Shown piece after piece: positions 15,708-22,803 of a DNA stretch of 23,149 nt (positions are counted from its first letter, which is position 1; every line of letters starts with the position of its first letter). A program made the translations under genes and the position numbers. The stretch spans positions 1 through 23,149 of the forward strand of contig WLGA01000004.1 of NCBI GenBank assembly GCA_009703445.1, written 5' to 3'. This DNA is from Actinomycetota bacterium (GTDB taxonomy: Bacteria > Actinomycetota > Actinomycetes > Actinomycetales > Microbacteriaceae). The notes under the pieces are model-generated. The model ran no database searches and was not told the origin of the DNA. It saw nothing but the letters and a program-made list of their open reading frames with translations.

Positions 15708-16771
15708 CCCGTTTTTTGCTAGCCGGTGGCGGAACCGCGGGTCACGTGAATCCCTTGCTTGCACTCGCCGATGCTCTCATCGAAGATGACGCCAGCAACC
15801 AGGTTTGGGCCCTTGGAACTCGCGAAGGGCTCGAGTCAACGCTGGTTCCGCAGCGCGGTTACGAGCTGCTGACGGTCGAGAGACTTCCGTTTCCACGCAA
15901 ACCATCCTGGTATGCGGTTACCTTTCCGCTTCGATTCTGGCGAGCAATCAGTCAGGTGAAGGGCTACCTCAGAGACAACAAAATTGATGTCGTGGTTGGT
16001 TTTGGCGGATACGCCTCAGCGCCTGCTTACCTAGCGGCTAAGAGCCTCGGAATTCCATCCGTGGTTCACGAGGCAAATGCCTTGCCTGGCTGGGCAAATA
16101 AGCTCGGAGCCAAATCTGCGAAGGCAGTTGGGGTGACTTTCAAGTCGACTCCAATCGCAAACGCAACTTTCGTTGGCATGCCGCTGCGAAAAGAGATTGA
16201 GGCCCTGGCGGTACATTCCGACAAGGAATCGGCACGTTTGCATTTCGGCCTAGACCCAGACACAATCACGCTTCTTGTCACCGGGGGTTCGCTTGGTGCC
16301 AAGCGCATCAACGAGACCATCGAGAAAGCGCGCCGGGTTCTCTCTGCGGCTGGCATCCAAGTGCTGCACATCATGGGTGGGCGTTCCGAACTTCCCGAGG
16401 TGCACGAAAAAGATTACGTTCGCATCGCTTATTGCGACCGCATGGACCTAGCAATTTCGGCGAGCAGCTTCGCGGTTTCACGTGCCGGGTCCTCAACGGT
16501 TTCTGAGTTCTCTGCGTTGGGGCTGCCGGCAGCCTACGTTCCGTATCCAGTTGGCAACGGAGAACAAAAGCTCAACGTCGCCGATGTGGTGACCGGCGAG
16601 GGCGGTTTGATGGTCCTCGATGCAGATTTCGATGAGGCATTCGTCGCAAACACACTGGTCCCGCTCATCTCAAATTCTCGAGCCCTGGCCGAGATGTCTA
16701 AATCGGCAAAAAAGGTGGGCATCCCGGATGGCACATCCAGGCTCCTCGCCCTCGTAAAAGGCGTGTTGTAG
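15704..16771 (+). CDS. murG: Lipid II synthase MurG (UDP-GlcNAc transferase)
   Basis: Membrane-associated GT28 glycosyltransferase that adds GlcNAc to lipid I, giving lipid II. The 355 residues carry the first glycine-rich loop AGGGTAGHVNP (7-17), the acceptor-domain GFGGYASAPAYLAA and HEANALPGWANK, the second loop TGGSLGAKRINE, and the UDP-GlcNAc site with SRAGSSTVSEFSALGLPAAYV and PVGNGEQKLN. All are typical. The ATG at 15704 forms ATGA with the ftsW stop. A gap of 52 bases follows before murC, one of the few real breaks in this operon. Confidence 0.96.
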   Translation: MTRFLLAGGGTAGHVNPLLALADALIEDDASNQVWALGTREGLESTLVPQRGYELLTVERLPFPRKPSWYAVTFPLRFWRAISQVKGYLRDNKIDVVVGFGGYASAPAYLAAKSLGIPSVVHEANALPGWANKLGAKSAKAVGVTFKSTPIANATFVGMPLRKEIEALAVHSDKESARLHFGLDPDTITLLVTGGSLGAKRINETIEKARRVLSAAGIQVLHIMGGRSELPEVHEKDYVRIAYCDRMDLAISASSFAVSRAGSSTVSEFSALGLPAAYVPYPVGNGEQKLNVADVVTGEGGLMVLDADFDEAFVANTLVPLISNSRALAEMSKSAKKVGIPDGTSRLLALVKGVL

Positions 16772-16823
16772 ACCCGAAACCCTAGCCGCTAGACCTAGTC
16801 TTTAGGGGATAGTTAGGAACCTC

Positions 16824-18212
16824 ATGATCAAGCCAGATTTCACTCAGCACGTGCCCGAAGAACTGGGCACCGTGCACTTCGTTGGAATCGGCGGATCGGG
16901 CATGAGCGGCATCGCTCGCATTCTGCTCGGGATGGGTCACAAGGTAACTGGCAGTGACTTGAGAGATACGGATGCCGTCGCCACACTGCGCGAACTCGGC
17001 GCTGAAATCTTCATCGGCCACGATGCCGCCCACCTGGGTAACCCAGACACCGTTGTGGTCACCTCCGCACTCTGGCCGACTAACCCTGAATATTTGCTTG
17101 CCAAGGAACGCGGCATCCCGGTAATTCACCGCTCGCAGGCCCTGGCCTATCTGACCTCAAAGCGTCGCGTAATCGCGGTCGCGGGCGCACACGGCAAGAC
17201 CACCAGCACCGGAATGATCATCACCGGTCTTCTCGGTCTAGGGGAGGACCCATCCTTCGTCAACGGCGGAGTGATTGCTTCGCTAAACGCTTCTTCGGCC
17301 AGCGGCTCGGGCGATCTTTTCGTGATCGAGGCCGACGAATCTGACGGCTCTTTCCTGCACTACGACACCGCAATCGCGCTAATCACCAATGTTGATGCCG
17401 ACCACCTCGATCACTACGGAAGCGAAGCCGCTTTCGAGGCCGAGTTCGGTCGTTTCGCCCAGGGCGCCAAGGAGTTTGTCGCTATCAGCTCGGATGACCC
17501 TGGGGCGCTTCGTGTAACCCAACTCATCCAAGACAAGCGAATCATCAGTTTCGGTCGAGCATCTGGTTCTACGGTTCAGTTGATTGACGTGGATGCCTCC
17601 GGTGCTCGAGTTTCATTTGCTCTCGTCTACGAAGGCGCTACATATCGCACCGACCTAAATGTTCCGGGGGAGCACAACGCGATTAATGCAGCCGGCGCCT
17701 TTGCGGTTCTGGTTGGACTGGGTTATGACCCGGCAAAATCTCTGGCCTCCATCAGCGAATTTGGTGGCACCGAGCGCCGATTCCAGCTGCACGGAGAGCA
17801 GCGCGGCGTCAAGGTTTACGACGATTTTGCTCACCACCCAACCGAGGTCTCGGCGGCCATCAAGGCTGCCCGCGCCGTGGTTGGCGATGGCAAGTTGATC
17901 ACGGTGTTCCAGCCACACCTCTACAGCCGCACTCGAATCATGGCGAAGGATTTTGCCGAAGCGCTTTCGGCGAGCGACGAGGTTGTTGTCTTGGACATCT
18001 ATGCAGCTCGTGAAGATCCTGAGCCAGGCGTGACCGGCGCTCTGGTCAGTGATGCATTCAAGAACCAAAGTCAGGTTCACTACGTGCCTGTATGGGACGA
18101 CGTGCCTGCGGTTGCGGCTCAACTTGCCGGCGAAGGCGACTTCATAATGACCATGGGCTGCGGCGACATTTACCGGATGGTTCCGGCTCTGCTCGAGGCC
18201 CTCGAGAACTAA
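16824..18212 (+). CDS. murC: UDP-MurNAc:L-alanine ligase MurC
   Basis: First Mur ligase, adding the first amino acid (normally L-Ala) to UDP-MurNAc. The 462 residues begin with the dinucleotide-like fold FVGIGGSGMSGIA (19-31), then SALWP..NPE, the P-loop GAHGKTTST (121-129), EADESDGSF, NVDADHLDHYG, and the C-terminal YDDFAHHPTEV, FQPHLYSRT and GCGDIYRM motifs. The order in biosynthesis is MurC, MurD, MurE, MurF, although murC is last in the cluster, as in mycobacteria. AGGA (16815-16818) serves the ATG. The 52-base gap before it holds a TAGTCT hexamer (16796-16801) like the -10 upstream of the DUF3040 gene, but no matching -35, so an internal promoter is only a possibility. One base separates its stop from the ftsQ start. 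Confidence 0.96.
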   Translation: MIKPDFTQHVPEELGTVHFVGIGGSGMSGIARILLGMGHKVTGSDLRDTDAVATLRELGAEIFIGHDAAHLGNPDTVVVTSALWPTNPEYLLAKERGIPVIHRSQALAYLTSKRRVIAVAGAHGKTTSTGMIITGLLGLGEDPSFVNGGVIASLNASSASGSGDLFVIEADESDGSFLHYDTAIALITNVDADHLDHYGSEAAFEAEFGRFAQGAKEFVAISSDDPGALRVTQLIQDKRIISFGRASGSTVQLIDVDASGARVSFALVYEGATYRTDLNVPGEHNAINAAGAFAVLVGLGYDPAKSLASISEFGGTERRFQLHGEQRGVKVYDDFAHHPTEVSAAIKAARAVVGDGKLITVFQPHLYSRTRIMAKDFAEALSASDEVVVLDIYAAREDPEPGVTGALVSDAFKNQSQVHYVPVWDDVPAVAAQLAGEGDFIMTMGCGDIYRMVPALLEALEN

Positions 18213-18213
18213 A

Positions 18214-19134
18214 TTGAAACGTCCGGGGCCGGCTAAAAAGACTGCTGCGAAGGGGCTGCCAAAGGCACCTTCCACGGTGACGCCGCTTGCGCCCAGAAGA
18301 GCCGCTAAGGCAGCAGCAAAACCAGTAACTGCACCTCGGCTATCCAAGCGACCTATTCGCGACGAGAAACCAGCCAAGCAGGCTCGCGTGGGGCTCTTCA
18401 CCAAGCTGTCACCTGAAGCGAAACGATTTGTGTCGGCAACCCGAAGGCGCAGAATCATTTCACTTTCGTTTGTCGGTTCTTTCGGGCTGCTGATCCTGCT
18501 CATCCTGGCGACCATGTTCACACCGCTTTTGGCTGTCGAGAAACTCGAGGTCACCGGCACTAAACGCATCAACAACAAGACGGTTCTAAAGGCTCTAGAG
18601 AAGCAAATCGGAGTCCCGTTGCCAATGGTCAACTCCTCCTCCATTGCCGACGCTTTGGCCCCGTTCTCGCTAGTGGATAGTTTCTCGGTGGTCAGCCTGC
18701 CTCCGCACACGCTTCGAATTGCCATCACCGAGCGCCAGCCGATTTGTATCGTCACCGTTGCGGGCGTCGATTACCTATACGACCCTGCCGGCATCCGTGT
18801 GGGTAATGTCGGCAACTCAGACAACTACCCTCGAATCGCCATCGTTGGTGACCCGAAGGGGAGTGCCGAGTTCACTGCCGCGATCGACGTCTTGCTTGCG
18901 CTTCCGGCCGACCTGTTGGGCCGTATTGCCACCGTTGACGCCAAGAGCAAGGACGATGTCTCGATGCGCCTACGCGGTAATGCCGGGCAGAGAATCGTTT
19001 GGGGCGACGGATCGCAGTCCGTTTTGAAATCCAAGGTGCTTGCAGCGCTAATCAAGAACCAGAAAAAGACCGATTACGTGACTTTTGACGTGTCTTCGCC
19101 GACCGCCCCGGTGGTTCGCTACGGAAACTTTTAG
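18214..19134 (+). CDS. ftsQ: Cell division protein FtsQ (DivIB)
   Basis: Bitopic divisome protein. The 306 residues comprise a long Lys/Ala/Pro-rich cytoplasmic head (1-80), one membrane helix (about 81-106, IISLSFVGSFGLLILLILAT), and a POTRA domain (about 107-178, VEKLEVTGTKRINNKTVLKAL to LRIAITERQPICIV). The beta domain follows to about 300. POTRA of FtsQ recruits FtsL and its partners to the septum. The start is TTG at 18214, one base after murC; an in-frame GTG at 18277 could be used instead but has no better ribosome site. Both upstream signals are weak, suggesting low expression or coupling to murC. Family call is firm, start is not. Confidence 0.92.
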   Translation: MKRPGPAKKTAAKGLPKAPSTVTPLAPRRAAKAAAKPVTAPRLSKRPIRDEKPAKQARVGLFTKLSPEAKRFVSATRRRRIISLSFVGSFGLLILLILATMFTPLLAVEKLEVTGTKRINNKTVLKALEKQIGVPLPMVNSSSIADALAPFSLVDSFSVVSLPPHTLRIAITERQPICIVTVAGVDYLYDPAGIRVGNVGNSDNYPRIAIVGDPKGSAEFTAAIDVLLALPADLLGRIATVDAKSKDDVSMRLRGNAGQRIVWGDGSQSVLKSKVLAALIKNQKKTDYVTFDVSSPTAPVVRYGNF

Positions 19135-19173
19135 ACACGCCTAGCAGCCTCCGAAGTTAAGGTCTTAAAACCG

Positions 19174-19202
19174 TTTACTTTCTTCGCGCAAGGGAATAAA
19201 TG
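19174..19202 (+). promoter_or_regulatory. ftsZ: Candidate ftsZ promoter in the ftsQ-ftsZ gap
   Basis: The 145-base gap (19135-19279) contains TTTACT (19174-19179) and TAAATG (19197-19202) at a spacing of 17, or ATAAAT at 16. Neither -10 is strong. Many actinobacteria have ftsZ-proximal promoters in this gap, so an extra promoter here is reasonable. No terminator hairpin is seen. Confidence 0.35.
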
Positions 19203-19279
19203 CACTAAACCATCAGCCTCTGGTTGAAGCTTAGGGTTGTTTTCTTGCCAAGCTCTTAGAGCAGAAGCGGAGGAATATC

Positions 19280-20527
19280 ATGGGTCTAAACCAGAACTAT
19301 CTGGCAGTCATCAAGGTCGTTGGCGTTGGTGGCGGTGGCGTGAACGCGCTTAACCGCATGATCGATGCAGGCCTCCGCGGCGTCGAATTCGTCGCAATCA
19401 ACACCGACGCTCAGGCGCTGCTTATGAGCGAGGCTCACGTGAAGCTCGACATTGGTCGAGAACTGACCCGCGGCCTAGGTGCCGGCGCCGACCCAGAAAT
19501 TGGTCGCCGTGCTGCTGAAGACCACGCTGATGAGATTGAGGCCGCCCTAAAGGGTGCCGACATGGTCTTCGTCACCGCTGGCGAGGGTGGAGGCACCGGA
19601 ACCGGTGCTGCTCCGGTTGTCGCTCGTATTGCAAAGAATCTTGAAGCCCTAACCGTCGGTGTAGTTACCCGACCATTCGGCTTCGAAGGCAAGCGCCGTT
19701 CACAGCAAGCTGACCAGGGCATCGATGTCCTTCGCGGCGAAGTTGACACCCTTATCGTTGTTCCAAACCAGCGTCTACTCGAGTTGGTCAACAAGTCTGT
19801 CTCAGTAGTTGAGGCATTTGCCACTGCAGACGACGTGCTTCGCGCCGGCGTCCAGGGCATCACCGACCTAATCACCACACCTGGTCTGATCAACCTCGAC
19901 TTTGCTGACGTCAAGTCAGTCATGAAGGGTGCCGGTTCGGCACTCATGGGCATCGGAACCGCGAAGGGTGAAGACCGTGCGGTTCGCGCTGCCGAGATTG
20001 CGGTTTCAAGCCCGCTGCTCGAGGCCAGCATCGATGGCGCACACGGCGTTTTGCTTCTCATCCAGGGCGCATCAGACCTTGGTCTGCACGAAATCGACGA
20101 GGCAGCTCGTTTGGTCCAGGAAGCCGTTAGCCCTGAGGCCAACATCATCTACGGTACGACCATCGATGACACTCTTGGCGATGAAGTTCGCATCACTGTT
20201 ATTGCCGCTGGTTTCGATGGCGGAACCCCTCAGCCACGCAAGGTTGAGCGCAGTGCTTACTCGAGCGCGTTTAGCACTCCGGCCGCTGCAGCTCCGGCTG
20301 CTGCCGCGCCAGTCGCTGCAACCTCATCAGCCACCAGTGGATGGTTCTCGACTCCAGCCGAGGTTTCAACCGACACCTCATCGGTTCCGGTTACCGAGGT
20401 CGATGCAGCAGAGGCACCGGCTACCGAGTCGGCCATCAGCAGCTTGTTCTCTCCATCGACTCCAAAGCCTCAGACCGAGGATGGAACCTTTGGTGACGAC
20501 CTAGACATCCCTGATTTCCTGAAGTAA
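19280..20527 (+). CDS. ftsZ: Cell division GTPase FtsZ
   Basis: Tubulin homologue forming the Z ring. The 415 residues start with a short head, then VVGVGGGGVNALNRM (13-27), the tubulin signature GGGTGTG at 103-109, and the T7 synergy loop NLDFADV at 205-211. The GTPase and C-terminal domains end near 315. An Ala/Pro/Thr/Ser-rich linker (about 316-400) follows, and the conserved C-terminal peptide DDLDIPDFLK (406-415) docks SepF. The ATG is firm: GGAGGA (19269-19274) lies five bases before it, one of the strongest ribosome sites in the window, which fits the high level FtsZ needs. Six bases separate it from yggS. Confidence 0.97.
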   Translation: MGLNQNYLAVIKVVGVGGGGVNALNRMIDAGLRGVEFVAINTDAQALLMSEAHVKLDIGRELTRGLGAGADPEIGRRAAEDHADEIEAALKGADMVFVTAGEGGGTGTGAAPVVARIAKNLEALTVGVVTRPFGFEGKRRSQQADQGIDVLRGEVDTLIVVPNQRLLELVNKSVSVVEAFATADDVLRAGVQGITDLITTPGLINLDFADVKSVMKGAGSALMGIGTAKGEDRAVRAAEIAVSSPLLEASIDGAHGVLLLIQGASDLGLHEIDEAARLVQEAVSPEANIIYGTTIDDTLGDEVRITVIAAGFDGGTPQPRKVERSAYSSAFSTPAAAAPAAAAPVAATSSATSGWFSTPAEVSTDTSSVPVTEVDAAEAPATESAISSLFSPSTPKPQTEDGTFGDDLDIPDFLK

Positions 20528-20533
20528 ACCAGA

Positions 20534-21229
20534 TTGTCGCCAGTCGATAGCTTGGCCGAACGCCTGGCCGACGCTCAGCAGAAAATTTCTGCTGCGGCTG
20601 AAAAGTGCGATCGCGCAAACGATGACATAAAACTCATTGTTGTTACCAAGAATCACCCGACGCAGTTGGTCTTCGACCTACTCGATTTGGGCATGCGTGA
20701 CTTTGGCGAGAATCGCGACCAGGAAGCCGCTCCCAAGGCAGCCGAAGTTCGTGCCGCGTCAACAATCGAACACCACTGGCACTTTATCGGTCAGTTGCAG
20801 AGCAACAAGGTCAAATCCGTAGTCAGTTACGCGAGTTCGATTCACTCCCTCGACCGTCAGTCACTGTTAGACGCCCTGGGCAAGGCAACCATCGAACGCG
20901 AAGTTCCCTTGGATGTGTTCATCCAGCTAAACCTCACCGACGACCCCGGTCGTGGCGGAATCCAGCCGGCAAATCTAAGGCCATTCGCCGAAAACGTGCT
21001 CACACATCCCGGACTGAATCTGGTTGGGGTTATGGGTGTGGCTGCACTGGACAACAATCTTGAACGCGACTTCGGTGCCATCCGTGCCGCCAGCGAAAGC
21101 TTGCGAACTTTGAAACCAGAAGCCTCGCTAATCTCGGCCGGGATGTCTGAAGACTTCGAGACCGCTATTGCCTTTGGCGCGACACACTTGCGCATTGGCA
21201 GCGCAATCACGGGAAAACGGCAGTACTAG
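20534..21229 (+). CDS. yggS: YggS-family pyridoxal phosphate homeostasis protein
   Basis: Cytoplasmic single-domain PLP-binding protein (alanine racemase-like N-terminal fold) that buffers vitamin B6 and amino acid pools; it has no proven wall function despite its place in dcw clusters. The 231 residues show LIVVTKNHP with the PLP lysine K39, FGENRDQEA, HHWHFIGQLQSNK, and the phosphate-binding end SAGMSEDFETAI and HLRIGSAITG. The start is TTG at 20534 with no strong ribosome site, six bases after ftsZ; translation may be coupled. Here it follows ftsZ directly, without the yfiH-type gene that separates them in mycobacteria. Confidence 0.93.
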   Translation: MSPVDSLAERLADAQQKISAAAEKCDRANDDIKLIVVTKNHPTQLVFDLLDLGMRDFGENRDQEAAPKAAEVRAASTIEHHWHFIGQLQSNKVKSVVSYASSIHSLDRQSLLDALGKATIEREVPLDVFIQLNLTDDPGRGGIQPANLRPFAENVLTHPGLNLVGVMGVAALDNNLERDFGAIRAASESLRTLKPEASLISAGMSEDFETAIAFGATHLRIGSAITGKRQY

Positions 21230-21256
21230 CCATATTCTGGGGTTGTAAACATCCTC

Positions 21257-21263
21257 AGGAGGA
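21257..21263 (+). promoter_or_regulatory. sepF: Strong ribosome binding site of sepF
   Basis: AGGAGGA at 21257-21263 lies six bases before the ATG at 21270. It is a near-perfect Shine-Dalgarno sequence, unlike the weak sites of yggS and yggT on either side, so sepF is probably translated strongly and independently. Confidence 0.85.
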
Positions 21264-21269
21264 TAAATC

Positions 21270-21701
21270 ATGGCTGGAATTATTTCGCAGGTTACCGGAT
21301 GGCTCGGCCTTTCCGATGAAGTTGAAGCAGTGCCTTCACGCCCAGCGACCTCAACCGTAGGTGAGCAGCGCCCAGCTGCCCGCGTCACTCAGATGCGCCC
21401 ACGTCGCGGTGTTTCAGATGTCAACGAGATTTACACCATCGAGCCGCGCAGCTACGAGGATGCCAAGGAAGTTGCAGCCAACTACCGTCTAGGCATTCCA
21501 GTAATCGTGAACATGGGCGACATGTCTGAGGTCGACTCACGTCGCATGCTCGACTTCATGCTCGGTCTGAAAGAGGGCCTAGAGGGTCACATGAAGCGCG
21601 TCACCTTGAAGGTCTACCTTTTGACTCCAAACCACGTGGCAGTAAACAACGAAGATGACGAGGATGGCGAAGCCGCCGACGATCTTCTAGTTCGCCCGTA
21701 A
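21270..21701 (+). CDS. sepF: Z-ring membrane anchor SepF
   Basis: Cytoplasmic protein that binds the FtsZ tail and membrane, replacing FtsA in Actinobacteria. The 143 residues have the expected plan: an amphipathic membrane-binding helix (MAGIISQVTGWLGL, 1-14), a variable basic linker (15-52), and the folded SepF core from about 53 to 125. The core has IEPRSYEDAKEVAANYR, IVNMGDMSEVDSRRMLDF and a fold with LKVYLLTPNHV. A short acidic tail follows (EDDEDGEAADD). It has its own strong ribosome site, 40 bases after yggS. Confidence 0.96.
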   Translation: MAGIISQVTGWLGLSDEVEAVPSRPATSTVGEQRPAARVTQMRPRRGVSDVNEIYTIEPRSYEDAKEVAANYRLGIPVIVNMGDMSEVDSRRMLDFMLGLKEGLEGHMKRVTLKVYLLTPNHVAVNNEDDEDGEAADDLLVRP

Positions 21702-21718
21702 CCGAAAGTTTTTGAGAC

Positions 21719-22006
21719 ATGGGCCTCATCGCGCTGGTTTTGTACTGGTTCTTTGAGGTCTATTTCTTTGTCTTGATTGGTCGATTCATAATCGACCTGG
21801 TTCTTTCTCTCAATGGCAGCTGGCGTCCGAAGGGGCTTCTGGTGGTCTTGGTCGAATCTATTTACACGGTCACAGATCCGCCGCTGAAGGCCATCCGCAG
21901 GGTCGTCCCAGCGTTGCGCCTCGGGCCGGTTCAAATCGACCTAGCTTGGACAGTGCTTTTCATCGCGGTTGTCTTCGTTCAGGGCATCGTCGCATCCCTG
22001 GTTTGA
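21719..22006 (+). CDS. YggT family membrane protein
   Basis: A 95-residue integral membrane protein with a single YGGT domain: one helix at about 4-30 (LIALVLYWFFEVYFFVLIGRF), a loop with YTVTDPPLKAIRRVVPALRLG, and a second helix at about 74-94. The TDPPLKAIRRVVP motif is the family signature. Members sit next to sepF and divIVA in Actinobacteria and Firmicutes (YlmG) and are implicated in division or osmotic adaptation, but the molecular role is unproven. The ATG at 21719 has a poor ribosome site, 17 bases after sepF, suggesting coupling. Confidence 0.9.
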   Translation: MGLIALVLYWFFEVYFFVLIGRFIIDLVLSLNGSWRPKGLLVVLVESIYTVTDPPLKAIRRVVPALRLGPVQIDLAWTVLFIAVVFVQGIVASLV

Positions 22007-22069
22007 TCTATCAACCAACCTTTGCTTTATAAACACTTCGGCGCTTCTAGTTAGCGTGCGCTGCGCGCC

Positions 22070-22075
22070 TAGGGT
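22070..22075 (+). promoter_or_regulatory. divIVA: Candidate -10 for divIVA with a very short leader
   Basis: TAGGGT lies at 22070-22075, which would put the transcript start near 22082, five bases before the ATG at 22087. No Shine-Dalgarno sequence precedes the ATG, consistent with a (nearly) leaderless transcript. A -35 is unclear (TTCTAG at 22045, spacing 19). The 80-base gap 22007-22086 holds nothing else. Confidence 0.4.
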
Positions 22076-22086
22076 AACCTTGTGGC

Positions 22087-22803
22087 ATGCCTTTAACACC
22101 TGAAGATGTAGTAAATAAGCGGTTTCAGCCAACGAAGTTTCGCGAGGGCTATGACCAGGATGAAGTAGACGACTTCCTCGATGAAATCGTGGTCGAACTT
22201 CGACGTCTCGGCCAGGAAAACGAAGACCTTCGTCAGCGACTACTCGCGTCTGAGTCACGCATCGCCGAACTTCAGCGCAGCGGCGCCGGTCTTGCCGACC
22301 AGCTAAACAACCCGACTGCAGAGTCGGCGCTGAGCCCAATCTCGGTCAATGCACCAAGTGCTTTCCCAGAGGCAACTCAGGACCCATCAACTCTCGATTC
22401 AAACAACACCAACAACCTTCTTCAGCTGGCACGAAAGCTGCACGAGGAGCACGTTCGTGACGGTTTGGCCAAGCGCGATGCGCTTATCGCCGAAGGTCAC
22501 GCAACCGCAGCCCGCGTTGTCCGCGAGGCCGAAGCTCAGCAGCGTGCCGACATGAGCCGCCTTGAGCAAGAGAAGGCATTGATCGAGCACAGCATCCAAG
22601 AATTGCGCAGCTTCGAGCGCGAATACCGCATCAAGCTCAAGACCTTCATCGAAAGTCAGCTGGAAGACCTCGAGCACTCAGAGTCAGCAACCAACACTGG
22701 TTCGACTCCGGCCATCGAGCAGAATGTCTACAACCCTGGCTTCCGCGCCGAGCCTGAGGCTCCTAAGAACCCATTCACCGGTGACTTTGGCTTCTCTAAC
22801 TAA
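22087..22803 (+). CDS. divIVA: DivIVA/Wag31 polar growth scaffold
   Basis: Coiled-coil protein that gathers at curved membrane and directs polar wall growth in Actinobacteria. The 238 residues have the conserved membrane-binding head (MPLTPEDVVNKRFQPTKFRE, then GYDQDEVDDFLDEI, 1-35), a first coiled coil (about 35-70), a linker (71-110), and a second coiled coil (about 110-195, LLQLARKLHEEHVRDGLAKRD and on). A short tail ends NPFTGDFGFSN. In mycobacteria Wag31 is phosphorylated by Ser/Thr kinases, a possible link to the kinase at 924-2837 (inference). It is the last dcw gene and is followed at once by lspA, overlapping 23 bases. Confidence 0.96.
   Translation: MPLTPEDVVNKRFQPTKFREGYDQDEVDDFLDEIVVELRRLGQENEDLRQRLLASESRIAELQRSGAGLADQLNNPTAESALSPISVNAPSAFPEATQDPSTLDSNNTNNLLQLARKLHEEHVRDGLAKRDALIAEGHATAARVVREAEAQQRADMSRLEQEKALIEHSIQELRSFEREYRIKLKTFIESQLEDLEHSESATNTGSTPAIEQNVYNPGFRAEPEAPKNPFTGDFGFSN

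Noticed and set aside
17655..18755. Long minus-strand open frame (366 codons) across murC and ftsQ
   Set aside because: It lies wholly antisense to two confidently identified genes, has no recognisable domain or ribosome site, and its length follows from the codon bias of the other strand.
19435..20148. Minus-strand open frame (237 codons) antisense to ftsZ
   Set aside because: Ser/Arg/Pro-rich low-information translation, no family resemblance, and ftsZ is certain on the plus strand.
22000..22016. Small hairpin after yggT (GGTTTGA with TCAACC)
   Set aside because: The stem has a bulge and no following T tract, so it does not qualify as a terminator.
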